DNA of 59,249 bases from an uncultured Tateyamaria sp. GTDB lineage: Bacteria > Pseudomonadota > Alphaproteobacteria > Rhodobacterales > Rhodobacteraceae. Shown in pieces: positions 24,714 through 32,720 of this stretch (position 1 is its first letter; each line of letters starts with the position of its first letter). The notes below the pieces were generated by a model, which saw only the letters and a program-made list of their open reading frames with translations, made no database searches and was not told the DNA's origin. The stretch covers positions 10,001 to 69,249 of the forward strand of contig NZ_CANNGP010000025.1 in the NCBI RefSeq assembly GCF_947504105.1, written 5' to 3'. The position numbers and the translations under genes were made by a program.

Positions 24714-27161
24714 TCACGCCTTCACGCGCTCGGACTTCGGGTCATACATCGGCTTCAACGATGCCTCTGCCCGTACGCGTGTACCGGCCACGTCGATCTC
24801 GTAGGTCGAGGCCAGAACATCCGCCGCAGCTTCGCCCTTGCACGGCACGTATCCAAGGCCTATGGCCCCGCCCAGATGGTGCCCATAAGCGCCCGAAGTC
24901 AGGTAGCCCACGATCTCACCATCCCGCACAATCGGCTCATTGTGATAAAGCAGCGGTTCCGGGTCTGTCAGCTTGAATTGAAGCATCCGGTTGGACAGCC
25001 CTTCGTCCTGCTTGCGCAGCACCGCGTCGCGCCCAATGAAGGACGGCTTGTCCTTCTTCACGGCAAAGCCGAGCCCCGCCTCCATCACGTGATCCTCGCA
25101 GGTGATGTCGTGGCCAAAGTGGCGGAAGCCCTTTTCGATCCTGCAGGTATCCATCATGTGCATGCCGCACAGTTTCAGCCCCATGTCCTGCCCCGCATCA
25201 TACAGCGTCTCGAACACGTGGCCCGCCATGTCGGATGACACATAAACCTCCCAGCCCAGCTCACCCACGTAGGTTACGCGGTGAATACGGGCGAGGCCCA
25301 TGCCGATCTCAATCTGCTGTGCCGTGCCAAAGGGGTTCGTCTCATTCGACAAATCCGCAGGCGACACCGCGTTCAGCAACTCGCGCGAACGCGGGCCCAT
25401 CACGGCCAGCACGCCTTCGCCCGGGGTGACATCGGTGATCACCACGTTGAAATCGCCCACGTGGCGTTCCATCCAAGTCTGATCCGCCAAACGCGTCGCT
25501 GCCGGTGTCACCACCAGATAGGCGGTCTCGGTCAAGCGCGTGACGGTCACATCCGCCTCGATCCCGCCGCGATTGTTCAGGAACTGGGTGTAGACGATCT
25601 TACCATTCGGCACCGAGTAGTTGCCGCCGCCCACGTAGTTCATGAACGCCTCAGCATCGCGCCCTGCGACACGGATCTTACCGAACGACGACATGTCATA
25701 CATGCCCACGTTCTGACGGATCGCCATGTGCTCTTCGCGCACGTTGTCAAAGAAGTTCTGGCGGCTCCAGCTGTACTCGTACTCCGGCGTTTGACCGGCT
25801 CGGGCGATCCAGTTGGCACGCTCCCAACCAGCCAATTCGCCCATCACCGCGCCACACTCTATTAGGTGCCCATGGAAGGGCGACCGGCGCACGCCGCGCG
25901 CGGTGGCCTTTTGGCGGAAAGGGAAGTGATCGGCATAAAGCAAGCCAAGCGTCTCGGTCGAGCGTTCGGCCAGGTAGGTTTTGTTGCCTTGGAACGGCTG
26001 CATCCGACTGATGTCCACGTCACCCAGATCAAACGGCTTGTCGCCATCTTCCATCCACTGCGCCAACGCCATGCCAGCGCCACCGGCGGACTGGATACCG
26101 ATGGAGTTAAAACCGCAAGCGACCCAGACGTTGTCCATCTCGGGCGCAAGACCCAGGTGGTAGGCATCGTCAGGCGTGAACGATTCAGGTCCGTTAAAGA
26201 ACGTGTGAATACCCGCCTCGGCCAGCATCGGCAGACGGTTCACCGCCGCCTCAAGGATTGGCTCGAAGTGATCGAAGTCTTCGGGCAGCTGGTCGAATTC
26301 AAAATCCTTCGGGATGCCATCGACCGCCCAAGGCTTGGCGTTGGGTTCAAAGGCACCCAACAGAATCTTACCCGCGTCTTCCTTGTAATAAGCACACTCG
26401 TCAGGGATGCGCAGCACAGGCAGTTGCTTCAAATCTTTGATGGACTCGGTGACGATGTAGAAGTGCTCGCAGGCTTGCAGCGGCACGTTCACTCCCGCCA
26501 TGCGGCCAACCTCGTGCCCCCACATACCCGCACAGTTCACGATCATGTCGCAATCGATGCGGCCTTCACTGCCATCCTCACCTTTCCAATCCACGCCTGT
26601 GACCCGGCGGCCCTCACGCACGATGTTGGTAACCGCCACACGCTCCTGCACCTTGGCACCGTTCTGACGCGCGCCCTTGGCAAGTGCCAGCGCGATATTG
26701 GCTGGGTCGCCCTGACCGTCGAGGGGCAGGTACACGCCGCCGGTCACACCGTCGATGTTCATATGCTCATAGCGCGCTTTCACTTCAGTCGGCGAGATTT
26801 CCTCGACATCCACACCAAAGGATCGCGCCATGCCCGCTTGACGGCGCAGTTCTTCAAGGCGCTCGTCGGTCAAGGCCGCCGTGATCGACCCCACGCGTTT
26901 GAAGCCTGTGGCAACACCGGTTTCAGCTTCCAACTCTCCATAGAGTTCCTGCGAATAGCGGGCCAGCTTGGTCATGTTGGCCGTCGCGCGCAGCTGCGCA
27001 ATCAGGCCAGCGGCATGCCATGTCGTGCCCGATGTCAGCTGCTTGCGCTCAAGCAGCACCACGTCTTTCCACCCAAGCTTGGTCAGGTGATAGGCAACCG
27101 AACAGCCAATGACGCCACCACCAATGATGACAACGCGGGCGTTGGAGGGAAGATCAGGCAT
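24714..27161 (-). CDS. FAD-dependent oxidoreductase with GcvT domain, sarcosine/dimethylglycine dehydrogenase type (A)
   Basis: 815 residues. The N-terminal FAD domain has VVIIGGGVIGCSVAYHL, followed by LTSGTTWHAAG. In the dimethylglycine dehydrogenase family the His of the WHAAG motif carries covalent FAD. The C-terminal half is a GcvT/aminomethyltransferase fold (MDTCRIEKGFRHFGHDIT, IGLGYVPCKGEA). It binds tetrahydrofolate and captures the released one-carbon unit as 5,10-methylene-THF. Sarcosine or dimethylglycine is the probable substrate; sequence alone does not separate them. Last oxidoreductase of the operon, 9 bases after the homocysteine methyltransferase gene. Confidence 0.9.
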   Translation of the reverse strand: MPDLPSNARVVIIGGGVIGCSVAYHLTKLGWKDVVLLERKQLTSGTTWHAAGLIAQLRATANMTKLARYSQELYGELEAETGVATGFKRVGSITAALTDERLEELRRQAGMARSFGVDVEEISPTEVKARYEHMNIDGVTGGVYLPLDGQGDPANIALALAKGARQNGAKVQERVAVTNIVREGRRVTGVDWKGEDGSEGRIDCDMIVNCAGMWGHEVGRMAGVNVPLQACEHFYIVTESIKDLKQLPVLRIPDECAYYKEDAGKILLGAFEPNAKPWAVDGIPKDFEFDQLPEDFDHFEPILEAAVNRLPMLAEAGIHTFFNGPESFTPDDAYHLGLAPEMDNVWVACGFNSIGIQSAGGAGMALAQWMEDGDKPFDLGDVDISRMQPFQGNKTYLAERSTETLGLLYADHFPFRQKATARGVRRSPFHGHLIECGAVMGELAGWERANWIARAGQTPEYEYSWSRQNFFDNVREEHMAIRQNVGMYDMSSFGKIRVAGRDAEAFMNYVGGGNYSVPNGKIVYTQFLNNRGGIEADVTVTRLTETAYLVVTPAATRLADQTWMERHVGDFNVVITDVTPGEGVLAVMGPRSRELLNAVSPADLSNETNPFGTAQQIEIGMGLARIHRVTYVGELGWEVYVSSDMAGHVFETLYDAGQDMGLKLCGMHMMDTCRIEKGFRHFGHDITCEDHVMEAGLGFAVKKDKPSFIGRDAVLRKQDEGLSNRMLQFKLTDPEPLLYHNEPIVRDGEIVGYLTSGAYGHHLGGAIGLGYVPCKGEAAADVLASTYEIDVAGTRVRAEASLKPMYDPKSERVKA

Positions 27162-27170
27162 AGTACATCC

Positions 27171-28064
27171 TCAGACGATTACATGCCCGGCGGCTTTCAG
27201 GCGTCGGGCGATTTCAGCGATATGGGCGGGGCCAACCTCGCAACAGCCGCCCACGATGGTGGCGCCTGCATCGATCCACGACATCACGTGGTCAGCATAG
27301 AGAGCGGGAGTGAAGTCGCGCCGGGCCGACAGGCTGTCGACCGTGGGTTTGTCTTCAAGAAAATCGGAGGTGATTTGCTCGAACCCGTTGGCATAGGCAC
27401 CGATAGGCACATCCAGACCCTTGAGCCCGGCCAGTGCTGCGGGAATGGCCTCGGGCGCGGAACAATTGATCAGCACTGCACTGGCGCGGTCGCGTGCGAT
27501 GGGTATTACATCTGCAACGTCTTCGCCCGAGCGCAGCTTGCTGCCGTCCCGATCCTCAACGGTGAGGGCCAGCCAAACGGGTTTGCCTGTTGGCACGGTC
27601 CCTGCGAGCACATCTTGCGCATGGGCAAGCGACGCTACAGTTTCGCAAATCAGCAGGTCACTGGAAGGGGCCAGCAGGTTCGCCACTTCTGCAAAAAGTG
27701 GTACGGCAACATCCGGATCCGGATGCAGGTCGGGCCGGTAGCTCGCACGCAATGGACCAATGGCCCCGGCGATACGGCCCGATCCGTGGGCGCGTCGTGC
27801 AGCTCGTGCCTCAAACAAAGCACTTTGGTGCAGGGCAGTAAACGCGCCCTCCACCGGAGTATCTGTCAGACGGTCGTGATGGATGGCGTAGCTGTTGGTG
27901 GTCGCTATCGTGGCGCCCGCGGCAAAAAAATCCGCGTGCACCTGCGTGACCAAGCCTGGATGATCCAGCATAATCTGCGTCGACCAAAGCGGCGTGGGCT
28001 TGTCCCCTGCGCGATGCACAAGTTCCTGCCCCATCCCACCATCCAACAGTGTGATCTCAGCCAT
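27171..28064 (-). CDS. homocysteine S-methyltransferase family protein (betaine-type candidate)
   Basis: 297 residues, a TIM-barrel methyltransferase with the zinc site of the family visible: Cys near residue 201 (LINCSAPEA) and the C-terminal GGCCEVGP (about 272-275). The N-terminal LLDGGMGQEL is typical. Such enzymes move a methyl group from betaine, S-methylmethionine or a sulfonium compound to homocysteine, making methionine. Its position between two dimethylglycine/sarcosine dehydrogenase-like genes makes glycine betaine a sensible donor, with dimethylglycine as product; this is inference. It is shorter than mammalian BHMT (about 400 residues) and lacks its C-terminal dimerisation arm. 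Confidence 0.87.
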   Translation of the reverse strand: MAEITLLDGGMGQELVHRAGDKPTPLWSTQIMLDHPGLVTQVHADFFAAGATIATTNSYAIHHDRLTDTPVEGAFTALHQSALFEARAARRAHGSGRIAGAIGPLRASYRPDLHPDPDVAVPLFAEVANLLAPSSDLLICETVASLAHAQDVLAGTVPTGKPVWLALTVEDRDGSKLRSGEDVADVIPIARDRASAVLINCSAPEAIPAALAGLKGLDVPIGAYANGFEQITSDFLEDKPTVDSLSARRDFTPALYADHVMSWIDAGATIVGGCCEVGPAHIAEIARRLKAAGHVIV

Positions 28065-28094
28065 CCGTCAGCTCCGAAAAAAATCCAAAATCGA

Positions 28095-30539
28095 TCACGC
28101 CCGCAGCCGTTCGTTTTCAGGGTCCCACAACGGCTGGTCCGCCTGCACGACCGCCTTGTAGCGTTTGCCGTACATTTCGACCTCCAGCTCGGTGCCCGGG
28201 GCGGCAAGATCGTTGCGCACCACGCCCAGGGCGATAGATGCATTGATCCGATAGCCCCACGCGCCGGATGTGGTTTCACCAACAACATCGTCGCCATTCC
28301 AGACGGTGGACATGTAGGGCGAGTCCTGATCGCCCGCCTCGACCAGCATGGTGACGAAACGCTTCTTCGACCCTTGCTGTTTCTCTGCCTGCAGCGCGGC
28401 CTTGCCAGGGAAATCCTGTGGCTTGTCGAGACGCACGAAACGGTCGAGACCACCTTCAAACATGGTGTAGTCGGTCGACAGATCGCCCTTCCACGTCCGA
28501 TAGCTTTTTTCCAAACGCATGGAGTTCAGCGCGTACATGCCAAACGGTGTGGCACCCGCGTCACGGATCGCCTCATAGACCTTGGCTGCCTGATCGGTTG
28601 GCGCGTGCACTTCCCAGCCCAGCTCACCTACAAAGGACACGCGGGCCATGACAACAGGCACGCCAGCCACCGTGGCTGATTGGTGCGTCAACCAGCCCAA
28701 GGACAGGTCCGCGTCCGAGATATCGGCAAACAGGTCCCGCGATTTGGGGCCCGTGACCAGCATGGTGGTGACCTCTTTGGACAGGTCCGTCAGCTCAACA
28801 CCTTCGGGCGCACAGCTGGCAAGCAGTTCAAAATCGTGCCACTGCGCAACAGCAGCGGTCATGATAGTGAAGTCATCCTCACCATGCCGGATCATCGATA
28901 CTTCGGTCAGGATACGGCCACGGCTGTCGGCAAAGTAGGACAGGTTCATCCGGCCCGCTTTGGGCAGTGCGCCGGTGATCTGTGTCCGCAAGAACTCTGC
29001 CGCACCCGCACCCTTAAGCGCGTAACGCGAGAAGCCGCACATATCGATGACACCCACGCCATCGCGCACGGCTTCGACTTCTTCCTTGATCCGGGCTTCC
29101 CATGGGCCGTTGCGATCCCATGTCTGTGTCGCCTCTTCGGAGGTGTCGTCGCCATCCTTGGCAAACCAGTTTGCGCGCTCCCAACCGTTGTAGGCACCCA
29201 TCTGGCCGCCATCGGCTACAAGGCGATCGTGGTTCGGAGACAGCTTCTTGTTCCGCCCAGCGGGCCATTCGTGATGCGGGAAGTGCATCGCGTATTCGTG
29301 GCCGTATGTTTCCAGCGCTTTCGACAGGCAATAGTCGTGATCGGCGTGGTCGGTGTAGCGGCGCGGGTCAACCGCCCACATGTCCCACTCGGTCTCGCCA
29401 TGCATGATCCACTCGGCCAGCGTCTTGCCTGCACCACCACCCTGGGCGATACCAAAGGTAAAGGAATGCGCCTCAAACGCGTTCTTCACGCCGGGCATCG
29501 GGCCGATCATCGGCAGCCCGTCAGGTGCGTATGGGATCGGACCGTTGATGTTACGGCCAACGCCAGCAGTGCCCAGTGCAGGCACACGTTCCATCGCGTC
29601 CTCGATGTAGAACTCAAGACGCTCCAGATCGTCCGGATAAAGCTGGAAGCTGAAGTCCTCTGGCATCGGATCGTCAGGCGTCACCCAATGCGCCTTACAG
29701 TTCCGCTCGTAAGGCCCAAGGTTCAGGCCGTTCTTATCCTGACGCAGGTAGTAGCTGATGTCCACGTCGCGGATCATCGGCATTTTATGACCCTTTTCCT
29801 TGGTCCACTCGGCCAGTTCGGGGATCTCTTCGGTCAGGAAATACTGGTGAGACATGACAACCATGGGCACAGTCCGGCCACCAAAGGGCTTGAACATCTC
29901 ACCCACGCGCTGCGCGTAGTAGCCGGCACAGTTGGCGACGTATTCAGCGCGAATTTCGCCCTTCTCGGTTTTCACGATCCACTCGTCGCCATCGCGGTCG
30001 AGGCCAATGACGGGGCAGAAGCGCTCGATGCGCCCACCGGCATCACGCGCACCCTTGGCCAAGGCCTGTGTCAACTGGGCAGGATCAATGTCACCATCCA
30101 GCGGATCCCAAAGACCGCCAGCCAGATCGTGCGTCTCCATGAACGGGTTGAACTCTTTCAACTCGTCAGGAGTGCACATCTGCATCTCAAGGCCCTGGTA
30201 GCGGCCCATACCTGCGACCCGCTCAAACTCCTGCATCCGCTCTTTCGAGTGGGCGAGGCGGATCGCGCCGGTGACGTGGTAATTCATCGGGTAGTCGACG
30301 TCGTCAGCCAGGGTCCGATAGATCTCCAGCCCGTAGCGCTGCATGTTCATCACGGCCCAGGAGGACGAGAAGTTCGGGCAGTTGCCCGCCGCGTGCCACG
30401 TAGACCCCGCAGTCAGCTCGTTCTTCTCAAGCAGAACACAATCGGTCCAACCCGCCTTGGCAAGATGGTACAGGGTCGAGGTGCCGACGACACCACCCCC
30501 TATGATGACCACGCGGGCCGTTGTTGGAAAATCTGCCAT
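28095..30539 (-). CDS. FAD-dependent oxidoreductase with GcvT domain, dimethylglycine/sarcosine dehydrogenase type (B)
   Basis: 814 residues, a paralog of the 24714-27161 product with the same order: FAD domain (VVIIGGGVVGTSTLYHLAKAG, LTAGSTWHAAG with the putative flavinylated His) and C-terminal GcvT fold (MRLEKSYRTWKGDLSTDYTM, WGYRINASIALGVV). The sequence after the WHAAG motif differs from the paralog (NCPNFSSSW versus LIAQLRATA), so the active-site entrance is different. Two steps, dimethylglycine to sarcosine to glycine, could be split between the two. It lies 12 bases after the GFA gene and 30 bases before the methyltransferase gene. Confidence 0.9.
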   Translation of the reverse strand: MADFPTTARVVIIGGGVVGTSTLYHLAKAGWTDCVLLEKNELTAGSTWHAAGNCPNFSSSWAVMNMQRYGLEIYRTLADDVDYPMNYHVTGAIRLAHSKERMQEFERVAGMGRYQGLEMQMCTPDELKEFNPFMETHDLAGGLWDPLDGDIDPAQLTQALAKGARDAGGRIERFCPVIGLDRDGDEWIVKTEKGEIRAEYVANCAGYYAQRVGEMFKPFGGRTVPMVVMSHQYFLTEEIPELAEWTKEKGHKMPMIRDVDISYYLRQDKNGLNLGPYERNCKAHWVTPDDPMPEDFSFQLYPDDLERLEFYIEDAMERVPALGTAGVGRNINGPIPYAPDGLPMIGPMPGVKNAFEAHSFTFGIAQGGGAGKTLAEWIMHGETEWDMWAVDPRRYTDHADHDYCLSKALETYGHEYAMHFPHHEWPAGRNKKLSPNHDRLVADGGQMGAYNGWERANWFAKDGDDTSEEATQTWDRNGPWEARIKEEVEAVRDGVGVIDMCGFSRYALKGAGAAEFLRTQITGALPKAGRMNLSYFADSRGRILTEVSMIRHGEDDFTIMTAAVAQWHDFELLASCAPEGVELTDLSKEVTTMLVTGPKSRDLFADISDADLSLGWLTHQSATVAGVPVVMARVSFVGELGWEVHAPTDQAAKVYEAIRDAGATPFGMYALNSMRLEKSYRTWKGDLSTDYTMFEGGLDRFVRLDKPQDFPGKAALQAEKQQGSKKRFVTMLVEAGDQDSPYMSTVWNGDDVVGETTSGAWGYRINASIALGVVRNDLAAPGTELEVEMYGKRYKAVVQADQPLWDPENERLRA

Positions 30540-30551
30540 TTGAATAGCTCC

Positions 30552-30935
30552 CTATTGGTCGTGTTGCGGACGTCCATCCGCAATGTCGTAATAGTCGCCC
30601 TTGTCGGCGACAAAGATGTGTTTTTCCGTGGTGATCCCGGTCGGCCCGTCCAATGTCCCCGACATGACAGACACGGCACCGCCATCGTCCTCATGTCGCC
30701 AGAACAGGGACGAACCGCAGTGGCTGCAAAAGCCACGTTGGGCCTTGGGCGAAGACTGGTACCAGACCAATGTGGCATTGCGCGTGATCACAAGCTGGCC
30801 GGGCGCCACTTGCGTTGCGGAGACATAGTGTCCGCTCGTCTTACGGCACTGGAGGCAATGACAAGCAACGGAGTTGCGCAGCTCTCCCGAAAGGCTATAG
30901 GCGACACCGCCACACAAGCAGCTTCCAGTCATCAT
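30552..30935 (-). CDS. GFA (glutathione-dependent formaldehyde-activating) domain protein
   Basis: 127 residues from the ATG at 30935, which has GGGGAGG 7 bases upstream; an adjacent ATG at 30932 is possible. The longer open frame upstream is noise. Zinc ligands of the fold are visible: GSCLCGGVAY, ACHCLQCRKTSG, GFCSHCGSSLFW. The family was named for glutathione-formaldehyde adduct formation, an activity that is disputed. In this operon, where demethylation can release formaldehyde, a formaldehyde-related role would fit. One base separates it from the LysE stop. Confidence 0.88.
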   Translation of the reverse strand: MMTGSCLCGGVAYSLSGELRNSVACHCLQCRKTSGHYVSATQVAPGQLVITRNATLVWYQSSPKAQRGFCSHCGSSLFWRHEDDGGAVSVMSGTLDGPTGITTEKHIFVADKGDYYDIADGRPQHDQ

Positions 30936-30936
30936 A

Positions 30937-31557
30937 TCAGGACCTCCCCGGTGTTGCTGACGCGCCCAGAAGCAAACCATAGACAATGAAACATGTTGCC
31001 ATGACGCGCCGGAACCAAACGTTGAAAACCGCGCCGATGGCGGCGCGACCAATACTCGCGCCCAGTGCGGTGAAGCCTGAATAGCTGAGCGCGGTGATCG
31101 TCAAAGCCGTTGGAATGATCTGCCACATCTGATCCCAGACAGGCACGTCAGGCTGCACAAACTGTGAAAAGGCAGCGAGATAGCCAGCCACGCTCTTGGG
31201 GTTGATCGTCGCAATTGCGAAAGCCCGGGCATAAACGGATTTGCCCGATTGGACGGCTAGTTTGGGTGCGTTCCGGGCCGCAAGCCAACCACGAACGCCG
31301 AGATAAATCAGGAAGCCTGCTCCGATGAGCTTCGCCACGAAAAACGCAGTTGGAGACGCGGCGATGAGCGCGGTAATGCCCGCCGCCGACAAGATGAGAA
31401 ACAGCAGCGCCTGCGTCAGGATCGCAAGAATGCTGGGGACCGACCGACGAAAACCCAGGGTCATGCCGTTGTTGATGCAATTGACAGCGTTTGGGCCGGG
31501 GGTGGTGACAAACACCACCCAAAACATCGCGAATATGGCCCAGGCTTCGAACGACAT
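30937..31557 (-). CDS. LysE family amino-acid exporter
   Basis: 206 residues, about six hydrophobic segments. The LysE/RhtB N-terminal motif is visible as FVTTPGPNAVNCINNGMTLG. The family exports amino acids or derivatives across the inner membrane. Its ATG overlaps the regulator's TGA by one base (TGATG), so translation of the two is coupled. In a methylated-glycine operon it may export glycine, sarcosine or another overflow product; inference. Confidence 0.9.
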   Translation of the reverse strand: MSFEAWAIFAMFWVVFVTTPGPNAVNCINNGMTLGFRRSVPSILAILTQALLFLILSAAGITALIAASPTAFFVAKLIGAGFLIYLGVRGWLAARNAPKLAVQSGKSVYARAFAIATINPKSVAGYLAAFSQFVQPDVPVWDQMWQIIPTALTITALSYSGFTALGASIGRAAIGAVFNVWFRRVMATCFIVYGLLLGASATPGRS

Positions 31558-32129
31558 CAGTACACCGGCGGCGCGATAACCCAGATCGCGACTGCAGGCG
31601 CGTCATAGGGGTTTTTCCAACGAAAGGGCTCGCCACGGATCCGGAAGCTGTCGCCCGGTGCGATGGCATAGGTCTGGCCGGCAATTTCAAGGTCCAGACG
31701 GCCAGAGATCAGATATCCCACCTCTTGTGTCGGGCGGGTGACGGCTTGGGTAATCTCGCTGTGCGGCTCAAAGGTCGAATGCACCATCTCGAAATCATCT
31801 GTCAGGTCGGGCGACAGCAACTCTTCGACTAATCCCGCCGTACGTGATCCGATGGGCCGCCGTGCACCGCTGCGGACGACATAGCCCTCTTCGTTGGCAG
31901 GGGCCGCGCCCCGGCGAAACAGGGTTGATACGGCAATGTCCAACTCGGCCGCGATGTGGCGCAAATCGGTGATCGACGGCTCGGACAGATCACGCTCGAC
32001 CTGGCTGACCCATCCCACGGATCGACCCAATGCATCAGCCAAATCCTGCAGTGTCAGCCCACGCGCCTTGCGCAAGGCACGCAGGTCCGCGCCAAGGCTA
32101 TGGGCAATGGTTGGGTCTGATTGCAGCAT
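31557..32129 (-). CDS. XRE family regulator with C-terminal cupin
   Basis: 190 residues. The HTH_3 domain is at about 12-70 (LGADLRALRKARGLTLQDLADALGRSVGWVSQVERDLSEPSI). The cupin is at about 110-185 (PHSEITQAVTRPTQEVGYLISGRLDLEIAGQTYAIAPGDSFRIRGEPFRWKN). XRE-cupin regulators sense small metabolites through the cupin and often regulate amine or amino-acid catabolism. It heads the operon and has a 27-bp inverted repeat just upstream of its start, consistent with autoregulation. Confidence 0.93.
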   Translation of the reverse strand: MLQSDPTIAHSLGADLRALRKARGLTLQDLADALGRSVGWVSQVERDLSEPSITDLRHIAAELDIAVSTLFRRGAAPANEEGYVVRSGARRPIGSRTAGLVEELLSPDLTDDFEMVHSTFEPHSEITQAVTRPTQEVGYLISGRLDLEIAGQTYAIAPGDSFRIRGEPFRWKNPYDAPAVAIWVIAPPVY

Positions 32130-32133
32130 GAGC

Positions 32134-32200
32134 CGTGAAATTCCCTTTCAGAATTTCACGTAAGGGAAGTCAAAATGAAAAATCAAGATAGATTTTCACG
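32134..32200. promoter_or_regulatory. nested inverted repeats upstream of the XRE-cupin gene (operator candidate)
   Basis: CGTGAAATT (32134-32142) and AATTTCACG (32152-32160) form a perfect 9-bp inverted repeat with a 9-base spacer. Interlaced with it are TTCCCTT (32141-32147) and AAGGGAA (32162-32168). A third half-site ATTTTCACG lies at 32192-32200, overlapping the end of the next gene. All are 5-70 bases upstream of the regulator's start codon. Confidence 0.6.
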
Positions 32201-32648
32201 TGCGTGCAAAAACATTCCCAAGAATCACGGCCAATGCATCGGCATCGCCCTGTGTGAAGGCATCCGATTGATCACTGTCGATGTCGAAAACGGCGATCAG
32301 GTCTCCAGTGGCCGCCTTGACCGGCAGCACGAGCTCGGAGCGGGTGGAACTGGCACAGGCTATGTGGCCCGGGAAGGCATCCACATCCGCTACCAGTTGC
32401 ACCTCGCCTGTCCGCGCCGCCGCACCGCACACGCCGCGCGAAAAGGGAATTTGCAGGCAGCCATGCCCACCCTGGTAGGGGCCGATCTTCAACATCTCTG
32501 GGCCCGTCACACGATAGAACCCGGTCCAGTCGAACCGATCGTCACTGTGATGCACTTCGCACGCAACCGTCGCCATCAAAGCGATCGGATCGTCCTCGTC
32601 TTCGGTCAGGCTTTGGATCGTTTTGGCAAGCAGGTCGTAATCTGGCAC
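32196..32648 (-). CDS. msrC: free methionine-(R)-sulfoxide reductase (GAF domain)
   Basis: 150 residues, one GAF domain. The three cysteines of fRMsr are in place with the right spacing: C64 in GHGCLQIPF, C74 in GVCGAAA, C98 in HIACAS (E. coli numbering 84, 94, 118). These reduce free methionine-R-sulfoxide via a sulfenic acid and disulfide, recycled by thioredoxin. It ends 66 bases upstream of the XRE-cupin start, in the same direction, so read-through into that operon is possible. Confidence 0.93.
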   Translation of the reverse strand: MPDYDLLAKTIQSLTEDEDDPIALMATVACEVHHSDDRFDWTGFYRVTGPEMLKIGPYQGGHGCLQIPFSRGVCGAAARTGEVQLVADVDAFPGHIACASSTRSELVLPVKAATGDLIAVFDIDSDQSDAFTQGDADALAVILGNVFART

Positions 32649-32720
32649 CGGTAGTCTCCCTTGGCCGGGAAGGGCTGGGGCGCTGCCCCAGACCCCGTCG
32701 TATTTTTAGTCAGAAGAAAC

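Noticed and set aside
25866-28679. Plus-strand open frame of 937 codons
   Set aside because: It lies antisense to the dehydrogenase and homocysteine methyltransferase genes, crosses a gene boundary and has no family motif. It is a by-product of high third-position GC.
28680-30989. Plus-strand open frame of 769 codons
   Set aside because: Antisense shadow of the second dehydrogenase and GFA genes, with shadow-type composition (His, Arg, Gln rich).
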